Shown one piece after another: positions 1 through 6,620 of a stretch of 11,163 bases of DNA. The position numbers and the translations under genes are program-made. This stretch comes from Cytophagales bacterium. Lineage in GTDB: Bacteria > Bacteroidota > Bacteroidia > Cytophagales > Amoebophilaceae. Position 1 is the first letter of the stretch. Each line of letters starts with the position of its first letter. Location of the stretch: positions 1 to 11,163 of the forward strand of contig JAKSDE010000244.1 in assembly GCA_022360235.1 (NCBI GenBank), given 5' to 3'. The notes under the pieces were generated by a model. That model was not told the DNA's origin and did not search any database. It worked only from the letters and a program-made list of their open reading frames with translations.

Positions 1-272
1 CTACACAGGATCAGTTGACAAGCCGTCACTGGGCCAATCCCCTTGACCGAAGTGGCAATACTGTATTGATGCTTGACCTTTTCATCTGAATCAATCAATT
101 CTTGAAGCTGCTTTTCCACCTCTTTTATATCTTTTTCTAGACTCTTCAAAGACCCTTTACAGCTTTTTTTGAACATTTTGTAAGTGGCTGGCATAAATTT
201 TTGGTAATCTTTTAAAGGCTTAGAGAGGCTATCTTTTTTTCCACACCATAACAACGATAATAGCCTACTGAT
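1..272 (-). mobile_element. IS110-family transposase remnant (partial, 5' truncated)
   Basis: Read on the minus strand, one frame is open from a stop at 273-275 to the window edge, giving about 90 residues. It begins ISRLLSLLWCGKKDSLSKP, passes through a charged, coiled-coil-like stretch (KSLEKDIKEVEKQLQELI), and reaches SVKGIGPVTACQLIL near position 1. That last block matches the helix-hairpin-helix start of the IS116/IS110/IS902 transposase domain. The family is normally about 300-350 residues, with an N-terminal RuvC-like DEDD domain of about 150 residues; that domain is absent here. The rest of the C-terminal domain lies left of the window. A 7-T run (234-240) may mark a frameshift, because another frame upstream of it reads NKDKSVGYYRCYGVEKK, loosely like the family's DK...RYG region. 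I judge it a dead insertion-sequence fragment. The family call is fairly sure; the frameshift is tentative. Confidence 0.72.
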
Positions 273-347
273 TTATCTTTGTTTGAATCCCTTCAGAAGG
301 CACCCCAACAAAACAATTTTATTGAAATAATTCTATCCTGCTAATCT

Positions 348-422
348 AAAGGTAGTGCAGGGAAACTTGCACACTGCGTTCTTAGGGGAGGGGGTGGTGG
401 CAACACCACCTTCTTACCCGAC
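348..422 (+). ncRNA. Group II intron 3' end: domains V and VI (orphan remnant)
   Basis: Positions 348-381 fold exactly like a 34-nt group II domain V. The lower stem is 352-356 with 373-377, there is a two-base 3' bulge at 371-372, and the upper stem 357-361/366-370 carries a GAAA tetraloop at 362-365. The basal end closes on GTTC, as in the consensus. A domain VI-like hairpin follows: GGTGGTG (393-399), loop GCAA, CACCACC (404-410). Below it, GGG (386-388) can pair with CCC (417-419), leaving an unpaired A at 416 that fits the branch-point position. The element ends TTACCCGAC at 422, a typical group II 3' terminus. No intron-encoded reverse transcriptase and no domains I-III are in the window; an IS110 fragment lies immediately to the left. 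The AGC catalytic triad is replaced by AAG (349-351), so splicing competence is doubtful. Confidence 0.7.
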
Positions 423-485
423 GAAGAGGTTCAATAAGGAATAGTTATGAATTAAGCAAAAATATTTAATTACAAAGGTAGTAAA

Positions 486-1139
486 TTGGGTACGGAATGT
501 AAAGTAAAAGTGCCAGTGTATAAATTAGTCAAAACAGATGTAGATGCCACCTATCTTTTATGGCATATTACCGAATCAGTAGAGGATTTGTTAAAACAAG
601 TTTCTTTTTCTGTTTCAGAACAAGAAGCATGGCAACAGATCACCCATCCGCGTAAACAGCAAGAATGGTTGGCCGTCAGAGTAGCTTTGAAGTATCTGCT
701 TCATAAATCAGGCTATGCTTATACTGGCTTGTATAAAGATCATCTAGGAAAACCGAATTTGCTCAATAGTAGCCTTCACATAAGCATAGCCCATTGCTTT
801 CCTTTTGCTGTAGCTTTTTTAGATAAGAAAAATCCTGTGGGTATTGATATTCAACTACCGCATAAAAAGTTGCACAAGGTAAAGCATAAGTTTCTGAATG
901 ACGAGGAAATAAAGGATAGTGAGGGCGACTTAGAAAAACTTTGTATTTATTGGTGTGCGAAGGAGGCTGCTTATAAGGCATATAGCAGAAAGACTTTATC
1001 GCTTAAGCAACATATAAAGCTTGCCTCGTTTACAAAAAGCTGCAAAGGTGTATTATGGGGGGAATTAGCTTCGAGGCCACTTACTATCTCTTATACTTTT
1101 CATGAGCGCTATGTATTGGCATGGTGTGAGAAGGGATGA
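486..1139 (+). CDS. 4'-phosphopantetheinyl transferase (Sfp/AcpT type)
   Basis: The 217-residue product should transfer 4'-phosphopantetheine from CoA to a serine of carrier proteins, turning apo-ACP into holo-ACP in the cytosol. Family motifs are in order: KPN (89-91) and LHISIAHC (97-104) as the CoA/substrate region; GIDIQ (119-123) with the Mg-binding Asp121; FLNDEE (136-141); and WCAKEAAYKA (156-165) with the metal-binding Glu160. The length fits the roughly 210-240-residue group. No in-frame ATG exists anywhere in the frame, so TTG at 486 is the likely start; AAAGG at 475-479 is a plausible ribosome site. The gene ends in tandem stops (TGA TAG) and converges with the carboxyltransferase gene 4 bp away. 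It lies about 60 bp downstream of the intron tail. The partner carrier protein cannot be told from the sequence. Confidence 0.88.
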   Translation: MGTECKVKVPVYKLVKTDVDATYLLWHITESVEDLLKQVSFSVSEQEAWQQITHPRKQQEWLAVRVALKYLLHKSGYAYTGLYKDHLGKPNLLNSSLHISIAHCFPFAVAFLDKKNPVGIDIQLPHKKLHKVKHKFLNDEEIKDSEGDLEKLCIYWCAKEAAYKAYSRKTLSLKQHIKLASFTKSCKGVLWGELASRPLTISYTFHERYVLAWCEKG

Positions 1140-1143
1140 TAGT

Positions 1144-2772
1144 TCACGTTTGGATAATCCCCACATTAAATTTTTCCATTATAGGCGCGTGGTTAGCGGC
1201 TTCTATGCCGATAGCGATCACTTCTCTTGTTGCTAAGGGGTCAATAATAGCATCGACCCAGAGGCGGGCGGCAGCATAGTAAGGGTGTAGCTTTGCCTGA
1301 TACTGCTTGGTGATTTCTGTTAGGAATTGTTTTTTCTGTGCTTCTGTCATTGCCTTTCCTTGGGCTTTTTGGGCAGCAGCTTTTATTTGAAGGAGTGTGT
1401 TAGCAGCAGCTTTTCCACCCATCACAGCGATTTGTGCACTAGGCCAGGCTACAATTAGTCTTGGGTCATAGGCGGCACCACACATGGCATAGTTACCAGC
1501 GCCGTAGGAGTTTCCTATAATAACTGTAAATTTGGGAACTACTGAGTTAGCGACTGCATTCACCATTTTAGCGCCATCTTTGATGATACCACCCTGCTCT
1601 GCGCGGCTTCCTACCATAAAGCCTGTCACATCTTGGAGGAAGACGAGAGGTATCTTGCGTTGGTTACAATTCATAATAAACCTTGCTGCTTTATCTGCAG
1701 CATCGCCGTAAATAACTCCTCCCATCTGGATTTCTCCTTTCTTGGTCTTCACTATGTTACGCTGATTAGCGACAATGCCTACTGCCCAGCCTTCTATGCG
1801 GGCATAGCCACATAGTAATGTCTTCCCATAAAGTGCTTTGTATTGCTCAAATTCACTGTTATCAACAAGTCTTCCTATAATTTGTAGGGTATCATAGGGC
1901 TTCATACGATTGTTGGGAAGTATCGTATAAATTTCTGCTAGATTTTTTTTAGGAGGCTGCGATTTTTTTCTGTCAAAGCCTGCTTTTGCTGGTTTTCCCA
2001 ACTTATCAAAGATGCTCCTGATAGCTTCTAAGCAAGCCTGATCATTTTCGAATGTATTGTCTGTAACACCAGAGATTTCGCAATGCATGGTGGCTCCTCC
2101 TAAGGTTTCGTGATCAACTTGTTCACCAATAGCCGCTTTCACTAAATAAGCGCCTGCTAGAAAAATAGAGCCTGTTTTATCGACTATCATCGCCTCATCA
2201 GACATGATAGGAAGGTAGGCACCTCCTGCGACACAATTTCCCATAATAGCTGCTATCTGGATGATTCCCATAGAAGACATCTTAGCGTTGTTGTTAAAAA
2301 CTCTGCCAAAGTGGCTTTTATCTGGAAATATTTCTTCTTGTAGGGGTAAGTATACTCCTGCACTATCTACTAAGTAAATGATAGGCAGTTTATTTTGAAT
2401 AGCTATTTCTTGCGCTCTTAAATGCTTTTTGGTAGTGATGGGAAACCATGCACCTGATTTTACAGTAGCATCGTTGGCCACGATTAAGCACATTCGTTCT
2501 TTTATGTAGCCAATGCCTGTTATAACTCCTCCCGCAGGGCAACCACCATGCGCTTCGTACATACCTTCGCCTGCTAAAGCACCGATTTCAAGGAAGGTTG
2601 TAGAAGCATCTACCAGATAGTGAATGCGTTCTCTAGCAGTAAGTTTTCCTTTTTGGTGCTGACCTTCAATTTTTTGGCGTCCTCCTCCTAAATATACTTT
2701 TGTTAGCTTTTGCTTTAAGTCAGCACACTGTTCTTTGAGGGAGGGTGTTTCTTCTTTGAGGGCATGATCCAT
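1144..2772 (-). CDS. Acyl-CoA carboxylase carboxyltransferase (beta) subunit, MCC/PCC type
   Basis: The 542-residue protein is the full-length carboxyltransferase half of a biotin-dependent acyl-CoA carboxylase, which moves a carboxyl group from carboxybiotin to an acyl-CoA. The N domain has the acyl-CoA-binding run DSAGVYLPLQEEIFPDK (136-152), HFGRVF, and the oxyanion-hole loop GNCVAGGAYLP (178-188). DKTGSIFLAGAYLVKAAIGE (198-217) and LGGATMHCEISGVTD (224-238) follow. The C domain has QDVTGFMVG (380-388), the second oxyanion loop GNSYGAGNYAMCGAAYDP (420-437) and AVMGGKAAA (449-457). The pattern is closest to the methylcrotonyl-CoA carboxylase beta-like group of Bacteroidota, but substrate (propionyl, methylcrotonyl or other) cannot be fixed from sequence. 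The ATG at 2772 has an upstream AGAGGAGT (2783-2790 read on the minus strand), the clearest Shine-Dalgarno of the window. No biotin carboxylase/carrier alpha subunit is nearby. Confidence 0.92.
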   Translation of the reverse strand: MDHALKEETPSLKEQCADLKQKLTKVYLGGGRQKIEGQHQKGKLTARERIHYLVDASTTFLEIGALAGEGMYEAHGGCPAGGVITGIGYIKERMCLIVANDATVKSGAWFPITTKKHLRAQEIAIQNKLPIIYLVDSAGVYLPLQEEIFPDKSHFGRVFNNNAKMSSMGIIQIAAIMGNCVAGGAYLPIMSDEAMIVDKTGSIFLAGAYLVKAAIGEQVDHETLGGATMHCEISGVTDNTFENDQACLEAIRSIFDKLGKPAKAGFDRKKSQPPKKNLAEIYTILPNNRMKPYDTLQIIGRLVDNSEFEQYKALYGKTLLCGYARIEGWAVGIVANQRNIVKTKKGEIQMGGVIYGDAADKAARFIMNCNQRKIPLVFLQDVTGFMVGSRAEQGGIIKDGAKMVNAVANSVVPKFTVIIGNSYGAGNYAMCGAAYDPRLIVAWPSAQIAVMGGKAAANTLLQIKAAAQKAQGKAMTEAQKKQFLTEITKQYQAKLHPYYAAARLWVDAIIDPLATREVIAIGIEAANHAPIMEKFNVGIIQT

Positions 2773-2782
2773 AACTGACTTT

Positions 2783-2790
2783 ACTCCTCT
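2783..2790 (-). promoter_or_regulatory. Ribosome binding site of the carboxyltransferase gene
   Basis: AGAGGAGT on the minus strand ends 10 bases before the ATG at 2770-2772. It is the only strong purine-rich Shine-Dalgarno match in front of a gene here; most others have A/T-rich leaders. Confidence 0.6.
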
Positions 2791-2938
2791 TGCTTTTTAA
2801 GTTAGTGATTTATACGCTTTAACGAATCAAGAAGGTAATTAAACACACAGCGTGTTTTCTCCCCTGCTTAGCCATCCTTTTTTATCAAGGTGAAATAAGC
2901 ATAGTACGGAGAAAAAATAACATGCATTCATCCTGTCG

Positions 2939-3883
2939 TTATTCTACCTGCTCTCTATTTTTCTTATTAGCACCAAAAACAGAGAAGTGAATATACCTCT
3001 TAGGATTTTCCCTTAGGTCAATGAGAAGTTTATCTAGATCCGCTAAAGTATTATTCAGATTGGTATAGAGAGAATCGTTGTAGAGGAGCTTACCTAGTGT
3101 ACCTTCGCCTTCATTGGCTTTGCCCAGTGCCTCTTCTATATAAGCTAACATATTACTAAGTTTTTCAACCATTTTTTTGATTCGACCCTCTTCGACTTCA
3201 CCAGCAAGCCGGTTAAGCTTTGCTAAAAGTGAAGTTAAACCATTTTTTTCGTCAAAAAAGGCGGTAGAGAGCTTGGCTAGATTTTTACTAATCGTGTTAA
3301 AGTTTCCTTGATTCACAGAGATTATTTCTTTCAATCTTCTTGTAGCTTCTTCTAGATTACTAAAGGTAGCATTAACTTCCTCTTTATTGTTAGAGAGGTT
3401 AGTGATAAAGTCGTTGAGGAGGAGGATAGTCGCATTTGCATTTTTAAGGACTGGAACAGCACTTTCCTTAAAAATATCTGTCACGTCTTTTTCAATAGCT
3501 CCTGGAATTGTATCATGATTTTGAAGGGGATTACCTGCTTTCGAAATAATGAGTTCAATCGCTTTACCTCCCCACAGGCTACTACTAATCAGTTTGGCGA
3601 TCGTAGCATCAGTAACTTTGATTTCTTTTTTTACTTCGAAGGCTACTATAATTTTAAAATCTTCATCTTGCAGAAGCTTGATATCTTTCACTATCCCTAC
3701 AGAGAAGCCGTTTATGATGACTGGGTTAGATACAGCTAAGCCCTCACTGCTATCATAGATAACATAGTAAGTATTTCTGGAAGAAAATAGCGCTCTTCCT
3801 TTTAAAAAGTTGAAACCTAGATAGAGACTAGTAAGTGCAATCGTTGCTAATAAACCGACCTTTACTTCTTTACTTAGTTTCAT
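2939..3883 (-). CDS. MlaD/MCE-family lipid transport protein
   Basis: The 314-residue protein has one N-terminal membrane segment (about 8-24) after a short positively charged start. An MCE domain (about 38-116) follows, with YDSSEGLAVSNPVIINGFSV early and SSLWGGKAIELI late. A long helical tail (about 135-290) follows, rich in charged heptad-like stretches. It ends in GEGTLGKLLYND (259-270) and RENPKRYIHFSVFG (291-304), a signature typical of Bacteroidota MlaD-like proteins. MCE proteins form oligomeric rings or tubes and, with an ABC permease and ATPase (MlaE/MlaF type), shuttle phospholipids between the membranes; those partners are not in the window. The ATG at 3883 lies 94 bp after the amidase stop, so the two probably form a minus-strand operon. 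A/T-rich leader, no Shine-Dalgarno. The role is inferred from family and context. Confidence 0.85.
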   Translation of the reverse strand: MKLSKEVKVGLLATIALTSLYLGFNFLKGRALFSSRNTYYVIYDSSEGLAVSNPVIINGFSVGIVKDIKLLQDEDFKIIVAFEVKKEIKVTDATIAKLISSSLWGGKAIELIISKAGNPLQNHDTIPGAIEKDVTDIFKESAVPVLKNANATILLLNDFITNLSNNKEEVNATFSNLEEATRRLKEIISVNQGNFNTISKNLAKLSTAFFDEKNGLTSLLAKLNRLAGEVEEGRIKKMVEKLSNMLAYIEEALGKANEGEGTLGKLLYNDSLYTNLNNTLADLDKLLIDLRENPKRYIHFSVFGANKKNREQVE

Positions 3884-3977
3884 AGAATAATTAGTTTAGC
3901 GCTTGTACGGCTACTAATATAATAGGTGATTGGCAAATTTTAAACTTAGTAGCTAAAAATAGGCTAACAGAAGTTAG

Positions 3978-4757
3978 TTACTTAGCTTCTATATCATTTT
4001 TGTAATCTCGGAAGGCTCTAAAAATTCCAGAGGCAATATAAGTTTGACCTAGTGAATCACTCAAATATTTTTCTTCTTGTCTATGACTTAAAAAGCCCAC
4101 TTCTACGAGAACACTGGGTGAAGAAGTTTGCCAAAGCACTAAAAACCCTGCTTGCTTTACGCCGTGACTTTTTCTTCCGAGCCTATTTTGAAATTGATAC
4201 TCTATACTTTGTGCCAGTTTTAAACTATTCTCGTTATAGGCATTTTGATACAAAGAGAATAAGATATGAGATTCCGAAGAATTAGGAACAAAGCCTTGGT
4301 AGTTTTCTTCATAATCGTCTTCCATCAAAATAACAGCATTTTCTCTTTTAGCTACTTCTAGATTGCTTACCGAAGTATGTAAGCCCATAATATAAGTTTC
4401 TGTACCCTGTATACGTGTATCTAAGAACGCGTTACAATGAATAGAAATAAAGAGATCAGCATTATTTTTGTTAGCAATATTGGCTCGCGCGCGCAGAGGA
4501 ACAAACTTATCTGTTGTACGTGTATAAATTACCTTAACATCCTTAAAGTTTTTTTCAATAATTTTACCGAGTTTAAGTGCTATTTTAAGAGTTATGTTTT
4601 TTTCTTTAGAAAATTTTCCAAGCGTGCCAGGGTCTTTTCCACCATGACCTGGATCAATAACCACACACTTTACCTTATATTCCTTCATACCAGCCTTGTT
4701 AAAAGCAACGAGTAGGAGTAAAGTGAGGATACATGAGATTCTTACAATATTTTTCAT
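3978..4757 (-). CDS. N-acetylmuramoyl-L-alanine amidase (Amidase_3, AmiC-like)
   Basis: The 259-residue zinc hydrolase cuts the bond between N-acetylmuramic acid and L-alanine in peptidoglycan. A hydrophobic N-terminal stretch (about 5-20) looks like a signal peptide or anchor, which sends the enzyme to the periplasm. Amidase_3 residues are all visible: IDPGHGGKDPG (34-44) with zinc ligand His38; KEKNITL with Glu52; ISIHCNA (104-110) with His107; and VLVEVGFLSH (216-225) with catalytic Glu219. An insert between about 125 and 175 (DDYEENYQGF) is common in Bacteroidota homologues. The gene is divergent from lptD, with 72 bp between starts, and heads a probable operon with the MCE gene. An intact peptidoglycan amidase suggests that some cell wall, or division-linked peptidoglycan, is retained. 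Confidence 0.92.
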   Translation of the reverse strand: MKNIVRISCILTLLLLVAFNKAGMKEYKVKCVVIDPGHGGKDPGTLGKFSKEKNITLKIALKLGKIIEKNFKDVKVIYTRTTDKFVPLRARANIANKNNADLFISIHCNAFLDTRIQGTETYIMGLHTSVSNLEVAKRENAVILMEDDYEENYQGFVPNSSESHILFSLYQNAYNENSLKLAQSIEYQFQNRLGRKSHGVKQAGFLVLWQTSSPSVLVEVGFLSHRQEEKYLSDSLGQTYIASGIFRAFRDYKNDIEAK

Positions 4758-4767
4758 GGCGATGTGA

Positions 4768-4794
4768 TTGATAGCATTGAATGCGATAAATTTA
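4768..4794 (+). promoter_or_regulatory. Candidate Bacteroidota-type promoter for lptD
   Basis: GATTG (TTG at 4768-4770) and TAAATTTA (4787-4794), spaced 16 bases apart, resemble the Bacteroidota -33 (TTTG) and -7 (TAnnTTTG) elements. The -7 box matches seven of eight positions counting the free ones. It lies in the 72-bp divergent spacer, about 36 bases before the lptD start. Weak evidence on its own. Confidence 0.3.
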
Positions 4795-4829
4795 CAAAAA
4801 ATTGAGGAAATCTCTTAAAACCTAAAGCA

Positions 4830-6608
4830 TTGGTATTCAAATCAAAATATGTCTTTCTATTTTTTGCATTGTTCCTGTGCTACTTTACAAGTAGCGTTCA
4901 GGCAGTAAATCTGAATACCTTAGCACGTCTTCTTCCCAAGGCACTTTGTAGTTCAAGCGCGCAACCTCATTCAGGTATTGCTATTCCCTTTTCTAGTTGG
5001 TCTCAAGAAACAACTATTCCTCAGGCTCCTTTTGCAGGAGAGGCACGTCTATTTGCTACCCAAGAACAAGGCCTTGCATGGCGCACCTCACAAGCAGTAG
5101 CAAATAGTTTAAGTAAAGAAGAAGAGCAGTTACTAGATTCATTATTTAGCACTGATGTAGCTTTTTCCCTTCCAGAAGCTATTCCTACCCAAGTACTTCC
5201 TACAGAACAAGAAGGGGATATCAAGTCTACTATCGAATACAATTCGGAAGACTCTATCGTGTTCGATATACGGCAAAAAAAAATGTTTTTGTATGGAAAA
5301 ACTGTAACCAATTATGAAGATATAAAACTTGAGGCAGATGAAACTTCTTTAGATTGGACTACCCATACAATCGTAGCGACAGGTAGAGAAGATACCGCAG
5401 GGGTACTTCGGGGGAATCCCGTTTTTACAGAGGGCGATGAGCAATACCTAGCAAAAGCCATGAAGTACAACTTTAAATCTAAGAAAGCGATTATCGATAA
5501 AGGGGCTAAAAAACAAGATGAGGGTATTATTCATGGCGGGAGAATAAAAAAAGATGAAGAGAATAATGTATATATAAGACATGGTAAATATACCACCTGT
5601 AATCTAACAGAACCCCACTTTTATATAGGGGCAGGAAAGATAAAGCTTATCCCCAATGATAAGGCCGTATCAGGACCTTTTAATCTCTATTTCAGTGACG
5701 TTCCTGTACCGCTAGGATTTATCTTAGGTATTTTATCTATACAAAAGAAAAGAGCTTCGGGTATTATCCTTCCTGGCTATTCGGAAGATCGTCGAGGCCT
5801 GTACCTCAAAAATGGAGGGTACTACTTTGCTTTTAATGATTATATCGATTTAATGTTGCTAGGAAGTGTTTACTCCAAAGGCGCTAGAGGCTTTCAAGCC
5901 AATTCACGTTATAAGAAACGTTATCATTATCGCGGAGAGCTACTTTATCAACATAGCAATGATAAAGGGATAAGGGAGGGAGATCCTTCTGAAGAAAAAA
6001 GCTTCCAGTTTAAATGGCAGCATAAACCCGAACAAAAAAGAAATAGTAGTTTGATTGCAGAAGTTAATATCCAAAGCAAATCATTTAGAGAAAGAAATAT
6101 CTTGCCAGGAAATGAAAATACAAATTCTAACCTTACGTCTAATATCAGATATACCAATAAGCTACGTAACTTTCCTTACGCGTTAAGCACAAACTTACAG
6201 TATACACAAAACCTACAAACAAAGATTTCTAACATAACGTTTCCTGAGGGTTCACTGAGAACAAATAGTATCTATCCTTTCCGAGGAAAGGGGGGTACCG
6301 GGGGTAAATGGCATAAGGACATATTCTTCCAACATACCTTTAACTTTCAGAACAAACTTTCGAATGTTATTGGTAAAGATACGGTAGATGTTAAATTTTC
6401 TAATATACCTGAGCTATTTAGTAAAGGAAACTATGGTATGCAGCACACGTTGCCTATTAAGACGAATATCAAAGTTTTAAAATATTTTAACCTGACGCCC
6501 CAGGTACAATACACCGAGCGGTGGTATTTCAAAAAGCTAACTTATAGGTACGATCCAGCCTTGAAAAAGGCGGTGGCAGATACGATTCTAGGGTTTTCAA
6601 GTGTATAG
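4830..6608 (+). CDS. lptD: LPS assembly outer-membrane protein LptD, N-terminal part (ends at in-frame TAG)
   Basis: These 592 residues are the front of a Bacteroidota LptD, the outer-membrane translocon that inserts lipopolysaccharide into the outer leaflet. A signal peptide (about 1-25, cleavage after SSVQA) precedes a low-complexity linker. The OstA/LptD periplasmic domain (about 138-300) has DSIVFDIRQKKMFLYG, LEADETSLDW, YTTCNLTEPHFYI (254-266) and VPVPLGFILGI. The first part of the beta-barrel follows. The only in-frame start after the stop at 4803-4805 is TTG at 4830, and it gives a clean signal peptide; GAGGAAA at 4804-4810 is rather far away. The frame ends at TAG 6606-6608 in mid-barrel, and the same frame continues directly afterwards as the remaining barrel. 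Family length is about 850-950, so this is not a natural C-terminus. Truncated alone it should not fold as a closed barrel. Confidence 0.88.
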   Translation: MVFKSKYVFLFFALFLCYFTSSVQAVNLNTLARLLPKALCSSSAQPHSGIAIPFSSWSQETTIPQAPFAGEARLFATQEQGLAWRTSQAVANSLSKEEEQLLDSLFSTDVAFSLPEAIPTQVLPTEQEGDIKSTIEYNSEDSIVFDIRQKKMFLYGKTVTNYEDIKLEADETSLDWTTHTIVATGREDTAGVLRGNPVFTEGDEQYLAKAMKYNFKSKKAIIDKGAKKQDEGIIHGGRIKKDEENNVYIRHGKYTTCNLTEPHFYIGAGKIKLIPNDKAVSGPFNLYFSDVPVPLGFILGILSIQKKRASGIILPGYSEDRRGLYLKNGGYYFAFNDYIDLMLLGSVYSKGARGFQANSRYKKRYHYRGELLYQHSNDKGIREGDPSEEKSFQFKWQHKPEQKRNSSLIAEVNIQSKSFRERNILPGNENTNSNLTSNIRYTNKLRNFPYALSTNLQYTQNLQTKISNITFPEGSLRTNSIYPFRGKGGTGGKWHKDIFFQHTFNFQNKLSNVIGKDTVDVKFSNIPELFSKGNYGMQHTLPIKTNIKVLKYFNLTPQVQYTERWYFKKLTYRYDPALKKAVADTILGFSSV

Positions 6609-6620
6609 GATTATCATATG
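6606..6620 (+). other. In-frame amber codon and possible restart site inside lptD
   Basis: TAG at 6606-6608 is followed in the same frame by GAT TAT CAT ATG (ATG at 6618-6620). The stop codon itself is part of AGGA (6607-6610), a weak Shine-Dalgarno about 7 bases before the ATG, so reinitiation by terminating ribosomes is conceivable. The residues around the stop read GFSSV-stop-DYHMGISLRTTLYG and align without a gap to a continuous barrel. A single change from a sense codon, for example CAG to TAG, would explain it. Confidence 0.75.

Noticed and set aside
274..281. TATCTTTG, a perfect match to the Bacteroidota -7 box on the plus strand.
   Set aside because: It sits at the edge of decayed IS DNA, with no -33 element at the expected spacing. 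It is about 200 bases from the next gene with the intron tail between, so chance is likely.
763..981. Minus-strand frame inside the phosphopantetheinyl transferase gene.
   Set aside because: It is fully inside a gene with clear motifs on the other strand and shows no domain of its own.
2841..2857. AAACAC-(5)-GTGTTT hairpin between the MCE and carboxyltransferase genes, considered as a terminator.
   Set aside because: The stem is only 6 bp and A/T-rich, and there is no T-run after it on the minus strand, the strand the genes use.
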